Below are positions 47,501 to 57,548 of a DNA stretch of 64,000 bases, piece after piece. Within the stretch, counting starts at the first letter, position 1. Each line of letters begins with the position of its first letter. The translations under genes were made by a program, and so were the position numbers. The notes beneath the pieces are model-generated. The model made no database searches. It worked only from the letters and a program-made list of their open reading frames with translations, and was not told the DNA's origin. This stretch comes from Pohlia nutans (taxonomy: Eukaryota; Streptophyta; Bryopsida; Bryales; Mniaceae): assembly GCA_022496805.1 (NCBI GenBank), contig CM040085.1, positions 13,855,811 to 13,919,810 of the forward strand, in the 5' to 3' direction.

Positions 47501-48590
47501 GGATCAGCAGGGATGTTGACAGCATTATTACAATGCTAACAGTAGTGGTCCACGGTGTCATAGAAAAAAGGGGAATTAATGTATTAATAATTTAAAGTGT
47601 AGGGCTGCCCTTACGTGTGTAGAGTAACAAAGGAATACTGTGGTATTGGCGTGGGATCTGTGACTTTGAATAAGGAAGGCATTTTTCTCGTAGTGGTTTA
47701 GATGCATTCACTTGTCCCCTCAATCACTTTTCACCGTAGTACCCTGGTTTATCTAAAGGTAGAATATTCACTTGAATTTCTTCCTCCCTGAGGTCAGATA
47801 ATGGGTGCCTAACATATTGGGAACGCCTTGATGTGAAGTGTGCAGGGACTGCAATGTGGAAGTCCAAGTGTAGGGCTGATTGAATTTTATTTTGGTTTAA
47901 AGTTTTGCATTTTTTTGTTTCACTTTGTTGACAGACCAGGGGAGCCAGTCAATAAGATGGGATGTGAAAACCATGCACGATTACGGAATGTCTATGTTAA
48001 TGGGTAGTAGGGTAATGGTTGAGGACATTGCCAGATAGGAATTCGTAAGGACGTTGGGATTGTTAGCTGAATAAAAGGGGTCGTGGCTGCCAATGCCCAG
48101 CATTCACTGGGATCAATATCAAGTGTATTACCAAGCTTTGGTCCAATACTGAACTGGTATTGGTCTTGAAGGAAACAATGTATGTAAGCCTTGGACGAAG
48201 TGAATGGCTTGTTTTCAGTAATAAGTCTGATTGTGCAGTGGGGATTCTAAAGTAATTTGCACTATTGACTGATTCAGATCTGCCCTTGGCTTGTACATGT
48301 AGCTTGAGACTTTCAACCGAGAGGCCACCGATGAGGAGCTCTCATATGGGAAGCGCAATGGTTGGACTGCCCTTGAGGAAAGAGTGAATCAAGCGGCTTT
48401 GAGTGGTAAAATCCCAGGCATCAAAGACATTCTAGATGATATGAGGACCAAAACAAAGACAAAATCGGTAAAGAAGACCACGAGCCTACTTTCGCAGGAG
48501 CCTTCTATTTCTACCACCTCAGGAGAGAGTGAGGAAGCCTATACAGACGGCTCACAATCTGATGATGAAGCCACAGAAACGTCGGAGTAG
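44593..48590 (+). pseudogene. second CACTA gene, Transposase_24 / TNPA type, broken
   Basis: The frame starts at ATG 44,593 (MGKSREAKKRRLN), just after a leader-intron acceptor GGTTACAG. The first ~600 codons are low complexity: Lys/Arg-rich patches, a SPDPTPATT-type 9-residue repeat near 45,595-45,670, and a KEHKEKHRKKK stretch. The conserved part at 46,880-47,170 (PWEPKTILAAVGGNLRERR, then SWQKIYKATKDERKW and HRCGPAGLKGIGHRY) fits plant Ptta/En/Spm Transposase_24. It ends at a GTGAGT donor and continues at 48,303 (LETFNREATDEEL) to an acidic Ser/Thr/Glu-rich end at 48,590. Lesions are a TGA at 45,262, a frameshift that coincides with the A10 run at 46,312-46,321, another frame change near 46,450-46,520, and a TGA at 46,871. 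It is divergent from the TNP2-like gene, as expected for this superfamily. Confidence 0.8.
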
Positions 48591-49306
48591 GTATGCAAGC
48601 ATGTGTGGGTTTCAACAAGGGTGGTGTGCCTCTTATGCATGTAATAGTAAATTGAGCAAAGTGCCTCTACTATAAAATTGCATAGATTGTACAAATGCAT
48701 AGTTTTATGTAGTATTATAGGGAAAGGCCTAGTATGTCTGCCTTCAAAAACTTCAGTAATAATGTAGAATAATTATGCAGAAGAGAAGGTTTTTGACAAA
48801 CATTTCCATATGACTTGTACTTTTACACGGAAAGTGTGAAGGAGTAGCTTTGAACATTATGCAATAGTGCCCATATTGCATTGTATAATTTTACATACTA
48901 TAGTACTTCTTCATCTCATTGTATAGTACATGTATTCACAGAGCTAAAATTAGACAACAGTGGTTGTGAATGTCTAAATCAGCATGTCCCTAAACCACTA
49001 TGATATCTAATTACAGGGTCCCTAAATTCACACCATATATTACAATCTTCCATCTACAGATGGATGAAAAAATAAGTGCCAAAGAAGCTTTATTTTCTCC
49101 AATGAGAGAGCCCGAAGGAAGTCCAAGAATGGCACGCAAAATTTGGCAATAATGTAGTCCATATTTAAGTGAATGACGTGGATTTAACGTGCTTTCCCAC
49201 CTAGATTACACGTGGCATCGATGAATGAGAGAAAATCCAACAGATTATGGTAACCCTTGTTTAGACGAGAAAATTATTATAAAAATAAGTACAAAAGCCT
49301 CTCAAA

Positions 49307-49321
49307 CCCCCCCCCCCCCCC
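49307..49321. repeat. 15-base C run
   Basis: A homopolymer of 15 C near the right end of the CACTA transposon, in opposite sense to the G run at 34,061. No function is evident. Confidence 0.8.
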
Positions 49322-49863
49322 TATATGGTGACACGTGGCACTCAATAATCCACTTTTTTTTTAATAGAATAACGTTAATTTTTATCTTAATCAACGGAAA
49401 TGATTTTCACTACTAAAAATTACTAAAGTATTAGAATGTAGTGAAAAGTTACAGTAAAAAAACGTAGTTATTTCGCAATAAAATTACTTATAGCAAATTG
49501 TATGTGACAGTAATTACTATTCCCTTTGTACTCCGCTGTGATTTAGGAATGTGAAACTGAGAGGGAGAAAGTAAGTATTCCATGTCAAAGAAGTATGCAT
49601 GTTAGTAAATGTCAAAAGGAAACTAGGTTCAAAATAGCAAAGTGGGACCCAATTGAAAAGGTCAGGAACCTAAAACTCTTGTGTTCCCAAAGCAAATCTG
49701 AGCCCCCCACAAACGTTGCAAATGCATGTTCCAAAACGTTGCTGCATTACAACAACGTTTACAGAGATGTTATAGCAACGTTGGATTTGGCAAGGGGGCT
49801 CTGCCCTCGTAGTGTTAAAAACAACGTTTGCAGTGTTGTTGTGCCCCCCATTTTCTAGTAGTG

Positions 49864-50163
49864 GAGGATTGCAAAAATTTACAACATCTAATTCACATTT
49901 ATCAATTTTATACAAAATTCCAAAGTGGAAAGTAACCTCTGACCCATACATCACATACCAATTTCCTAAGTTCACACTTTGTTGTTCCTAGATTCCGCTC
50001 ATGAGCTAACCCAAAACCACCAACTATTTCTTCGCAATGCTTGGCATGCCATTGGTCTACCTGAATAGTGAAATCGGTGGTTTTGAGTCTCAACTGTGGT
50101 GGCCCCAAGAAAGCTGTATATGTCATAATTGGAGGAGGTGGTGGTTTTAGGACATCCTACCTT
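49864..50163. mobile_element. right part of the MITE split by the CACTA insertion
   Basis: This stretch continues the element begun at 30,346. It includes CCAAAACCACCAACTA, TTCGCAATGCTTGGCATGCC and the terminal GGTGGTTTTAGGACATCCTA, collinear with the last ~300 bp of the 9692-10,089 copy. Joined across the GAG duplication, the two parts total about 400 bp, matching the intact copy. Confidence 0.85.
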
Positions 50164-50755
50164 ACACAAGGAATCACCATATAAGACCATAAGTCACTTT
50201 TTTTAGTACCAAAATATTCTATATTAAAGAACCTTTTCTTTATTCACGAAGCACCTAAGTATGCTTCAAGATACTATCCCTTTAGCAAAAGAGCTCTATT
50301 ACAAGAATCTTTCTTGCTTATTTCATCATGTAATTGCACTACTAACAGATGGAACTTATTTGCAAGCTTATTTCATAATATAGATCATGCAGTATGCATA
50401 TAACTTATTTGATTCAGAAGGCTTATTTGCAGGCTTATTTCATTCTCCCTAAAGGAACCAGCGCTTAATTATAAGCACCATTAGAAATCAAAATTGCACA
50501 GAAGAACCTACTCACACTTTCTCATTTCACTGCAATGTAGATACACCTTACAGTGTCGATTGCGCTTTGGATGCAGAGACAATCAACATCTCAAAAATGA
50601 TGTAAGTCTGTATGTACAAAGCCAAGTGTAATCTGGAAGACGATCGCTGAATCTCTACAGGAGCCCTCACTGATGGTGCACCGCCTCACAAATTAAACCT
50701 GCGTTGCGATATCGAACGATGGAGCTGGTCCATCGGGCGATTAATTGCTGAAACT
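50164..50755. other. 3' flank of the RING gene
   Basis: AT-rich, probably the 3' UTR and spacer of the minus-strand gene. TTATTTGCARGCTTATTTCA occurs more than once at 50,355-50,445. No gene is seen. Confidence 0.35.
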
Positions 50756-51316
50756 CTAAACTTGACCTGCACGCGATGCTGCATTCCTCCTTCGCATCAA
50801 TTCTCGGCGCACGCCAGAAAGACTCCGATACTGTGCCTCCAGGGAACTCAGGTACTCGTCGTTCTCCGGCACTCTTTGGGCAATCAAAGCGCGCTCATCG
50901 GCTTGCTCTAGCTGCACGCGACTCAGCCTTTCGCGGTGCAGCTGCACCCGGTTCAAACCTTCCCTGGGCTCCTGCGTTTCGGCAGGTGTGATATTGGACT
51001 GAGCTGTGGCCGAGGGAGCTGACCGTGTGCCTGCATGGGGCCGCGGTGGGGTAGTGCTGGTTGGTGCTGCAGCGCCTTGCGATGGCTCCGCTCTCGTTTC
51101 GACGTACACGGGGATGACGTTGGCTTCCACGGTGACAGGGGCTCTGCACACGGGGCATGCCAGTTTGGCCATGTCGTGCACCCACGTGTACAGGCATGGC
51201 CAGCAGAAGAGGTGGCCGCAGGTGGTGCACACTGGCTCTCTCGATTCCTCAAAGCAGATGTTGCATCCCCAAGGGGAAAGAATCATGTTGTTCTCTGGCT
51301 GTGGTGTCTCTGCCAT
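50756..51316 (-). CDS. RMA-like C3HC4 RING E3 ubiquitin ligase
   Basis: A single coding exon encodes 186 residues from ATG 51,316. The RING finger spans residues 18-57 with ligands C18, C21, C33, H35, C38, C41, C54 and C57 (CNIC, CTTCGHLFCWPC, CPVC). The following IPVYV is the short motif found after the RING in plant RMA proteins. RMA ligases work with E2 enzymes, usually at the ER membrane, where a C-terminal transmembrane helix holds them. Here residues ~75-125 are Pro/Ser/Thr-rich. Residues ~125-186 form a charged helical stretch (NRVQLHRERLSRVQLEQADE, later RRELMRRRNAASRAGQV) with no hydrophobic anchor, so the protein may be soluble or use a partner. Leader splicing is suggested by CCCTCAG-GTACGAG near 51,554. 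It is divergent from the gene at 52,613. Confidence 0.85.
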   Translation of the reverse strand: MAETPQPENNMILSPWGCNICFEESREPVCTTCGHLFCWPCLYTWVHDMAKLACPVCRAPVTVEANVIPVYVETRAEPSQGAAAPTSTTPPRPHAGTRSAPSATAQSNITPAETQEPREGLNRVQLHRERLSRVQLEQADERALIAQRVPENDEYLSSLEAQYRSLSGVRRELMRRRNAASRAGQV

Positions 51317-52612
51317 CGCTGCTTGCTGAACAGACCAACTCCTCAGAGATTACACTGGTGAGTCACTTACTTTTCTCTGTAACTCATAAAAATTTGCAGA
51401 AACATTTGTACCTTGTAGACTCACTTGCAGGAATCACTTACACGAAGATCTAGACGGGTCCGCATTATTGCGGATAATCCATTCGAGAATATCATCAAAC
51501 AAAGCATGAATTATTCATGAAGATTAACAAAGATCAAGGGAAAGAAACTCGTACCTGAGGGTGCGTAGCTAGGATCGGAGAAGCCAGAACACAATCCAGG
51601 TCGCCGGGAAGCTGTGATAAGAAAATGCAATTATGCATATGAGGCTTATGAGCTCCGATTTATACCCATGCACTAGCTACCGAGGCTAGCTTCAAATACC
51701 TTGCTTGGTTTCAACAGTAATTATGGTGATTGATTTCAAGTAATCCAGTCCTCGGCAGGCAGGCCAGGAGCACCACACCAGATTCAGCAAAGGTACTGCA
51801 GCGTTGCTAACGAGGCGTGACGTACGTGTATCCATTGCTTGACAGGAGACACTTAGAGCTTCGACCACCGACTGCATTTCCTTTCCTTCTCCAAGGTAAC
51901 CGAACCTGAACGTGGCATTTGTATGTGATCCCAGTTTGTGAATGAGAATAGAGTGTGAAATTTGAGTTGAGTGTGTTAACAAATAGAAAAGAATGACAAT
52001 CGAAGTTGTCTCATATTTTTTTGTCACTTCAATAATTATGTAATTATTTGAATAAATTTCAAACTTGTCAATGAGATCATATATAAAGAAACCTAATAAA
52101 TATTGAAAATAAGGTTCTTTTTTCGGCTTCTTGGAGCTAGACACCCGTGTCATATTACGTCCATAGTGGTTTAAATCTAGACGGACCACCCACCATTGCT
52201 AGCTTGCATGGCGTAGTGCTACAGTGCCCAAAAAAAAACCTTGATTTCAAATTGGTCTCGGAGGTAGGAAATGAGTTCCAAAGGCAGGACCAGTCACCTA
52301 GGAATTAATTTAGTTGTGCACATGATTGTGGACAGCTTGAATGCCTGTGAATAATGATCGTCACAGGAGGTCTCGATCGTCCGTCTGGTGAAGAAGGAAC
52401 TCAGTGAGTCTCGCAAGTCGGGTAGTAACCACGTGTAGAGCTCGAGGGGAGGGAGGAAGAGCCCCATTTAAGCGCCACACGGTCCACGCCATCCCTCACT
52501 TCAATCTGCTTCATTCATTCTCCAGTCTGTCAGCTTCTCGCATCTCATCTCTGCTGCCAGTTACTGGCTAGCATCTGGGGAGCGCCGTGAGTTCAGTGTT
52601 CGATTTTTCACT
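51317..52612. promoter_or_regulatory. shared intergenic region of a divergent gene pair
   Basis: About 1.3 kb separates the RING gene start (minus) from the acidic/basic protein start (plus). It must contain both leaders and promoters. For the plus gene, a TATA-like CATTTAAGCG lies near 52,466, followed by a pyrimidine-rich leader (CACTTCAATCTGCTTCATTC). A long minus frame at 51,692-52,189 has no family similarity and is more likely leader/intron sequence of the RING gene. Confidence 0.4.
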
Positions 52613-53659
52613 ATGACGGATTCTCCGTAAGCATGCATGACCTTCCTTCGCCTTTTCTCTGGCTTGGAATAATTAGATCGAATTTTCTGCGGCATGCAGC
52701 ACGATTTTTGCATGTGCTGGTCCTTGACATTGTTGTCTTGCTCGTGGATTATGCTGCTGCGTTGACTAGCTTAGCCCCATCTGCTTTTGTGCCATGATCC
52801 ATTTAATCGTCATGGATTGCTTGCTTCACATAGCTTCATGGAATCTTGCTAGCTTGCAATACCTTCATGGTTCACTTACAAGCGGCTAAATCGGCTCGAC
52901 GATCTTTTTATACATGTTTGCTTTTTGAAAACGCCCGGAGTTGAGTAATGTAATGTATAAAATGGGACTCATAATTAAAGACAGGAAGAAATGGTCTAAA
53001 TGATGCCGATGAATACGTTCCCCGAGCTAGTTGTACGTCCGATCAACTGAAGGGAATACATGCTCGCAATGAACTACTAGAGTTTCTGATTCATTTTTCT
53101 ATTCCTCGATCGATTGGCAAGCTGACGACGGTCGACTGTTATATTCTGAGCCTGTTTGCGATTGTGTAGGTTTCTAGACGATTACTCCTCGGAAGACTAT
53201 GAGGACGTGGATGTCAACGAAGCGCAGCATCCGACTTGGCTGGAAGTACCTTCCCAGTTCTCGAACAGCGAGTCGGATCATGAAGTCCTCTCGGATGCGG
53301 TGGAAGCAGAGCCTTCCCTCAAAGCAGAATATGCAGTCCAAGGAGATGCGATAGACTCTGACTGTGCGGAAGCAACAACCATCACCCCACTGGTGACATG
53401 GAACACACTGACAGCCATGGATTCGACCAGGGAGGCGACAGTAGTCCGGATCCACCAGCGCCAGGACTGGGAGACGATGAAGTCTGAGGGGTCCAACCCG
53501 GCGTTCATGTGCGGCACCATGCTCAAGAATTGGATCGAACGCTTCCTCTTCGAGATTGCGCGCCTTCGGATCCGTTTCTACCGCTCTATTGCAACAGCGT
53601 TTCGCAAGGCGACCAGCTGGGCGACCCGCTGGGCGACTCGGAAAGATAAAGATGAATGA
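52613..53659 (+). CDS. unrecognised 167-residue protein, acidic N half and basic C tail
   Basis: A 14-nt first coding exon (52,613-52,626, ATG-ACG-GAT-TCT-CC) ends at GTAAGC. The second exon starts at 53,170 after TTGTGTAG. The join gives MTDSPFLDDYSSEDYEDVDV and an open frame to TGA at 53,659. Residues ~6-75 are strongly acidic (SSEDYEDVDV, NSESDHEVLSDAVEAEPS). Residues ~120-167 form a basic, aromatic, amphipathic-looking tail (NWIERFLFEIARLRIRFYRS, then ATSWATRWATRKDKDE). No signal peptide or catalytic motif is visible. The frame and splice sites are clear, but I do not recognise the family. A membrane- or nucleic-acid-binding basic helix is an inference. Confidence 0.65.
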
Positions 53660-54256
53660 ATGATTGTACACGCATGCACTGTGGATCATATGTATCTGAA
53701 TTAGATTGCCATATATAGATACCGTCACTCAGAAGCCGTACGCTGCCTTCTGTATGTATAGTATCGGCGCACATATGTTTAGTGTACATCGAGTTTGATC
53801 GATGAATTCGTTTGATGTACTTCGACAGGCTGTTCTTCGGTTTCGTCAATTACACATAATGTTGAAATTTTGATCACTCAGGCTTGCCAGGGGCTTAAGG
53901 TCTCATGCAGAATATATGGAGACAGACAATTAATATGTGTGTGGAGTAATACAGACTCGTACGAGACATGTATTTCAATTCTCTAGAGATGGAATAATCG
54001 ATCAGTGGTGGATTATCTAATTGAATGTTCACTATTTAATCTTGCTTAGTGTGCATGTTCAAGCAAGCAGCAAGTTAAACTCAGAAAGATTTAGTACTGA
54101 CAGAAGTACTTCTCGATCTTGCCCCGGCCATGCACTTGTACGTCGTATTTACGTAATTGGAATGGCTTGTTGATAATTTCTAGATACATAATTTTGAGAT
54201 CTATATATTTAATGTCTTATTCTCGCAGGTAGCTGATGATAATTTTGAAGACTTAG
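53660..54256. other. 3' flank of the acidic/basic protein gene
   Basis: Contains the probable 3' UTR. No further gene is visible. Confidence 0.35.
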
Positions 54257-54389
54257 TTAACCCCTAGACTTCCTCACCCCTCTCCAAATTCAGTAGCTTA
54301 GCAAAGATGTATCATAAAATGCAACTAAGAGGAATATTTTGAACTTGATTCATGAATAAAAGTTGTACATAATACTATGTTCAAATTAA
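54257..54389. mobile_element. truncated TTAA-bounded MITE (133 bp)
   Basis: It begins TTAACCCCTAGACTTCCTCA and matches, in reverse, the right-hand end of the 14,023-14,598 element (CCCCTCTCCAAATT, GAATATTTTGAACTTGATT, AATAAAAGTTGTACAT). It stops at another TTAA. Confidence 0.55.
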
Positions 54390-54549
54390 TACCCCTTCTG
54401 TGCACTCACATATACTTGTACGTGTTCAGTACAGTGCATCCCCGGGTACTACACTAATGACTGACTCAATGTATCTCCAAAGTAGAGAACTTTCTATCAC
54501 CTTAATCTTATGCATCAAAATTCCCTATAAGCCTTCTAATCTATTAATA

Positions 54550-55483
54550 CCGTAGTTTACTAGCAGATTCGGCGGAAAATAATTCTAAAAATAGATGCCT
54601 AAAATTTTGGGAAATTATTGGCATCTTTTACCGAATATTATATAATTTATATTTCAAAATTGCCGAAAAGTGAGAATTTTTTACTTTTCACTAAGTTTTT
54701 ACTTTTCACTAAGTTTTTACTTTGTTGGGAGGCTTGTGTGAATTTCAATGAAGGGAAAGGTGCTCCTTTTGTAATCAAGCCCACTTACATTAGTCCACAA
54801 AGAATATGGGTTAAGTAGCAAGACTCTAGGTGAGGCTTTTGAAAATGTGTTGTACACAGATTTTTGGAGTCCAATTGAGCATAGAAGATGAAGTTTTATA
54901 GAATTTTGTCTAACTAACAAAAGTTGAGAAATCAAGTCTTCTTCCACCTCCAACAAGTTTTGTGTCAAAATAAGTTTTTATGCAAAAGATATGGGCAAAA
55001 CAGCACAACATTGTAAACGTCAATGTATCAAAATGCGTTCCTAACAGTTTTTCGAAGCTCATTTGTGCATACAAGATCAACTTTTTTGGAATTTCGTTGG
55101 TCTAAGAAAAGTTTAGAAATCAAGTAATCTTTCACCTCCAACAAATTTTATGTCATTTGAAGACTTTATGCAAAAGTTATGCGTGTTATAAAAATAAAGA
55201 CTAATTAGGTGGTTCACTTCAAAGTTCACATATCCCATATGCATTGTTGGATACAACTCCACTCCACTTGTATAAAGCACAGAGCATTCTTGTCTCCCTA
55301 GACTCAAATCTCACATGTCAACCAATGTAAAAGAGTTGGAATTGACTACAAGCCGAAATTTGAAAAAATTAATGGAAAAAACTGCCGAAATTATTAATAT
55401 ACTATTTTTAGGTGCCGAACCTACTTTTTGAACTTTAATTGATTGTTAGGCAGCAAGGTGCCGAACCTGCTAGTACACTACGG
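54550..55483. mobile_element. TA-flanked element related to 20,089-20,364 (934 bp)
   Basis: The ends are CCGTAGTTTACTAGCAGATT and the complement of CCGTAGTGTACTAGCAGGTT, with TA on both sides. The interior holds a degenerate duplication: AGAAATCAAGTCTTCTTCCA near 54,930 and AGAAATCAAGTAATCTTTCA near 55,110, both followed by CCTCCAACAA. No coding sequence is visible. Confidence 0.65.
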
Positions 55484-55722
55484 TAGTTCTTTATTATTCT
55501 TGTATAAAAATAAAATAATATGAAAGCGCTCTTCTAGGCTCTTGTCAGAAATAGAATATAGGTGATGTAAAAGGCTCCAGACCTAAACAAGGTTATATTT
55601 TATTCTTGGACTCAAAATGTAAAAAATATGGTCGGGGATATTGTATTGTGGGTACATAGTGTCAAAAATGCTCACAGGTGGGAAAATGAGAGAAAAAATC
55701 AGATTTGATTTTTTTAATTTTT

Positions 55723-55850
55723 CTTCTGCCACATGGACCCCCTTGTAGGAGTGCCACTTCATAATGTCACACTGTGTAATTTTGGGCGATTCACATTTAA
55801 ATTTCCTTTAATTTTCTGCCACATGGACCCCCTCCTAGGGGTGCCACGTG
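55723..55850. repeat. short direct duplication with CTGCCACATGGACCCCC
   Basis: The phrase TTCTGCCACATGGACCCCC followed by a TAGGRGTGCCAC block appears at 55,727 and again at 55,816. An A/T-rich spacer separates the copies. Confidence 0.7.
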
Positions 55851-57456
55851 TCAATTTTAATTTTTTTCCACTACTGAAAAATAAGCTCATTTGGAGCTTG
55901 GCCCGTGCTCAGAGTATTCAGATCTTCATCACCTCCTTTGCTGAGAAGCTTCATCCTAAACTTCATCGCCAGATTCGACCTTGTTAAAGCCCTAAGAGCG
56001 TACCTGCAACAGCAAAACCGCCGGAGAGAGGTTAAAACAAAAGCTTCATTTCAAAAACATACCGCCGGAGAGAGGCGTACCCACAACAGCAACGCCCCGA
56101 GAACCCACTTGTCCTTCGCCCTCGCCACCGCCATTGAGCAAGTGCCCCTTGTTCTCAAAACCAGCCTCATTGTCACAAGGGCCAGGGCATGAAACTCAAT
56201 TCAATCGAGAGTGCAGAAACCGTTTTTGGAAACCCTTTGCAACCCTCTGGAACCCTCACCGGGAAAAAAATAAAAAAATAAAAAAATAGACCTGCGTCGA
56301 AGATGGCAACTGACCTGCGTCGAAGGCGAAGTCGAAGCGTCGAAGCCGCATGCGCCTGCACCACTCCGCACCGCTCGAGGTCAACCCTGCACCACTCCGC
56401 GATCGCTCACAACACAGACTACCCGATCGGATCTCGGAACATTGACAGTGCGCGTGGCAGGGCTCCAAACGTATGTGGACTGCATAGTCATACCTTCACT
56501 TTCAGACCAAAACTGTGCAAATCCCTGGCATCAGATTCCCATCACGACCAAATTAATAAAAGCCTATTGACCATTCCAGTGGTGATTCACTGGCTATAAA
56601 CACATGATCACAAAATTTCAACAATTACATAAGCCTAGACAGACTTTTAACTCTCGTCAATTCTGAACTCTGATGCCCCACTTTTCTTCCATCATCAACA
56701 TGGCTTGATTTCATGCATATTTTGTAAGCTGATGCTCCAATACATGAGAGTTCTTGAAGTTCTTTACAACATTCCAGACTTACATTTGTTTACAACAGAA
56801 CATGTGTCCACAATACTGTCACAAGCATAGCCTCATTCGAACAACCCTAAACTGAACTTGCATCGTCTGAACAACCCGCGTTCTCTACTGCGGGAAACAA
56901 AGAAGGATATCGAAATTCATTTGAAGTTCTCAAATTCTTAAAAATTGTGACGAGAGCAAAACGATGCCTATGAGCAACTAGAAAAACAGAACTCCCTCCC
57001 CGGTCAAACTCCATCACAGACAAAACACTCTGATCGCCAAAACGCTCTCAAGTGTGTTACAGTCGGTGATAATGTGGCAAGTACAGTGCAGGAGATTCTA
57101 GAATGTCATCATTGTAGAGAAGCTTAAACTAAAAAAACAGAGACCGTTTGAGTACTAATATCCAAAGGTCCATGACAATGTAGCTTTGTTTTGTAAATTA
57201 CTGCTTCAAGTGTAATCAAGACTGTAGGACACTCCGGGAACTCACCTCAAAAACGACTGGACGAACTCCTCCCGGAACCCTCCCAGAATGAACTCCTCCC
57301 AGAACGAACTCCTCCCGGAACCCTCGAACTGTCGCCCTTAGTGTCGATCGCTCATCGCCATCGCCGGGAGACCAGGCACCATCGCCAGACTAAGACAAAA
57401 AAAAAAATTCAAAATTCCTCGCCCATCGCCATCGCCGGGAGACCTCGCCATCGCCA
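55851..57456. other. GC-richer stretch, no supported gene
   Basis: At 55,900-56,480 several frames look superficially protein-like on both strands, but none has a start, splice sites and family similarity together. CCGCCGGAGAGAG recurs at 56,020 and 56,070. CGAACTCCTCCCGGAACCCT-like units repeat at 57,265-57,325. Confidence 0.35.
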
Positions 57457-57548
57457 GAACCTCAAACCCCGGGCGCAGAGAACCTCAAACCCCGGGCATA
57501 GAGAACCTCAAACCCCAGGCGCAGAGAACCTCAAACCCCGGGCGCAGA
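57457..57548. repeat. 23-bp tandem repeat, four copies
   Basis: The unit GAACCTCAAACCCCGGGCGC plus AGA repeats at 57,457, 57,480, 57,503 and 57,526 with few differences. It lies in a 170-codon chance frame rich in Arg, His and Pro. Confidence 0.85.

Larger units (their letters stand above)
30451..49863. mobile_element. 19.4-kb CACTA (En/Spm) transposon
   Basis: The two ends are identical inverted repeats over the first 29 bp, starting CACTACTAGAAAATGGGG. The flanking trinucleotides at 30,448-30,450 and 49,864-49,866 are both GAG, the expected 3-bp target duplication. Subterminal regions carry CAACGTT motifs in both orientations (30,476; 30,524; 49,712; 49,735; 49,753; 49,776; 49,822; a CAACGTC at 30,568), comparable to the transposase-binding arrays of known CACTA elements. 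Inside are a TNP2-type transposase gene on minus, a Transposase_24/TNPA-type gene on plus, a coiled-coil exon, a 173-bp tandem repeat and nested MITEs. Both main genes carry stop and frameshift lesions, so this copy is probably not autonomous. The intact ends and duplication argue that insertion is not ancient. Confidence 0.95.

Noticed and set aside
51692..52189. 165-codon minus frame between the divergent genes
   Set aside because: It has AT-rich composition, no ATG-supported conserved start and no family pattern; more likely leader or intron of the RING gene.
55905..56600. Gene candidates on both strands in the GC-rich patch
   Set aside because: Several frames overlap on both strands with similar quality, and none has coherent start, splice and domain evidence.
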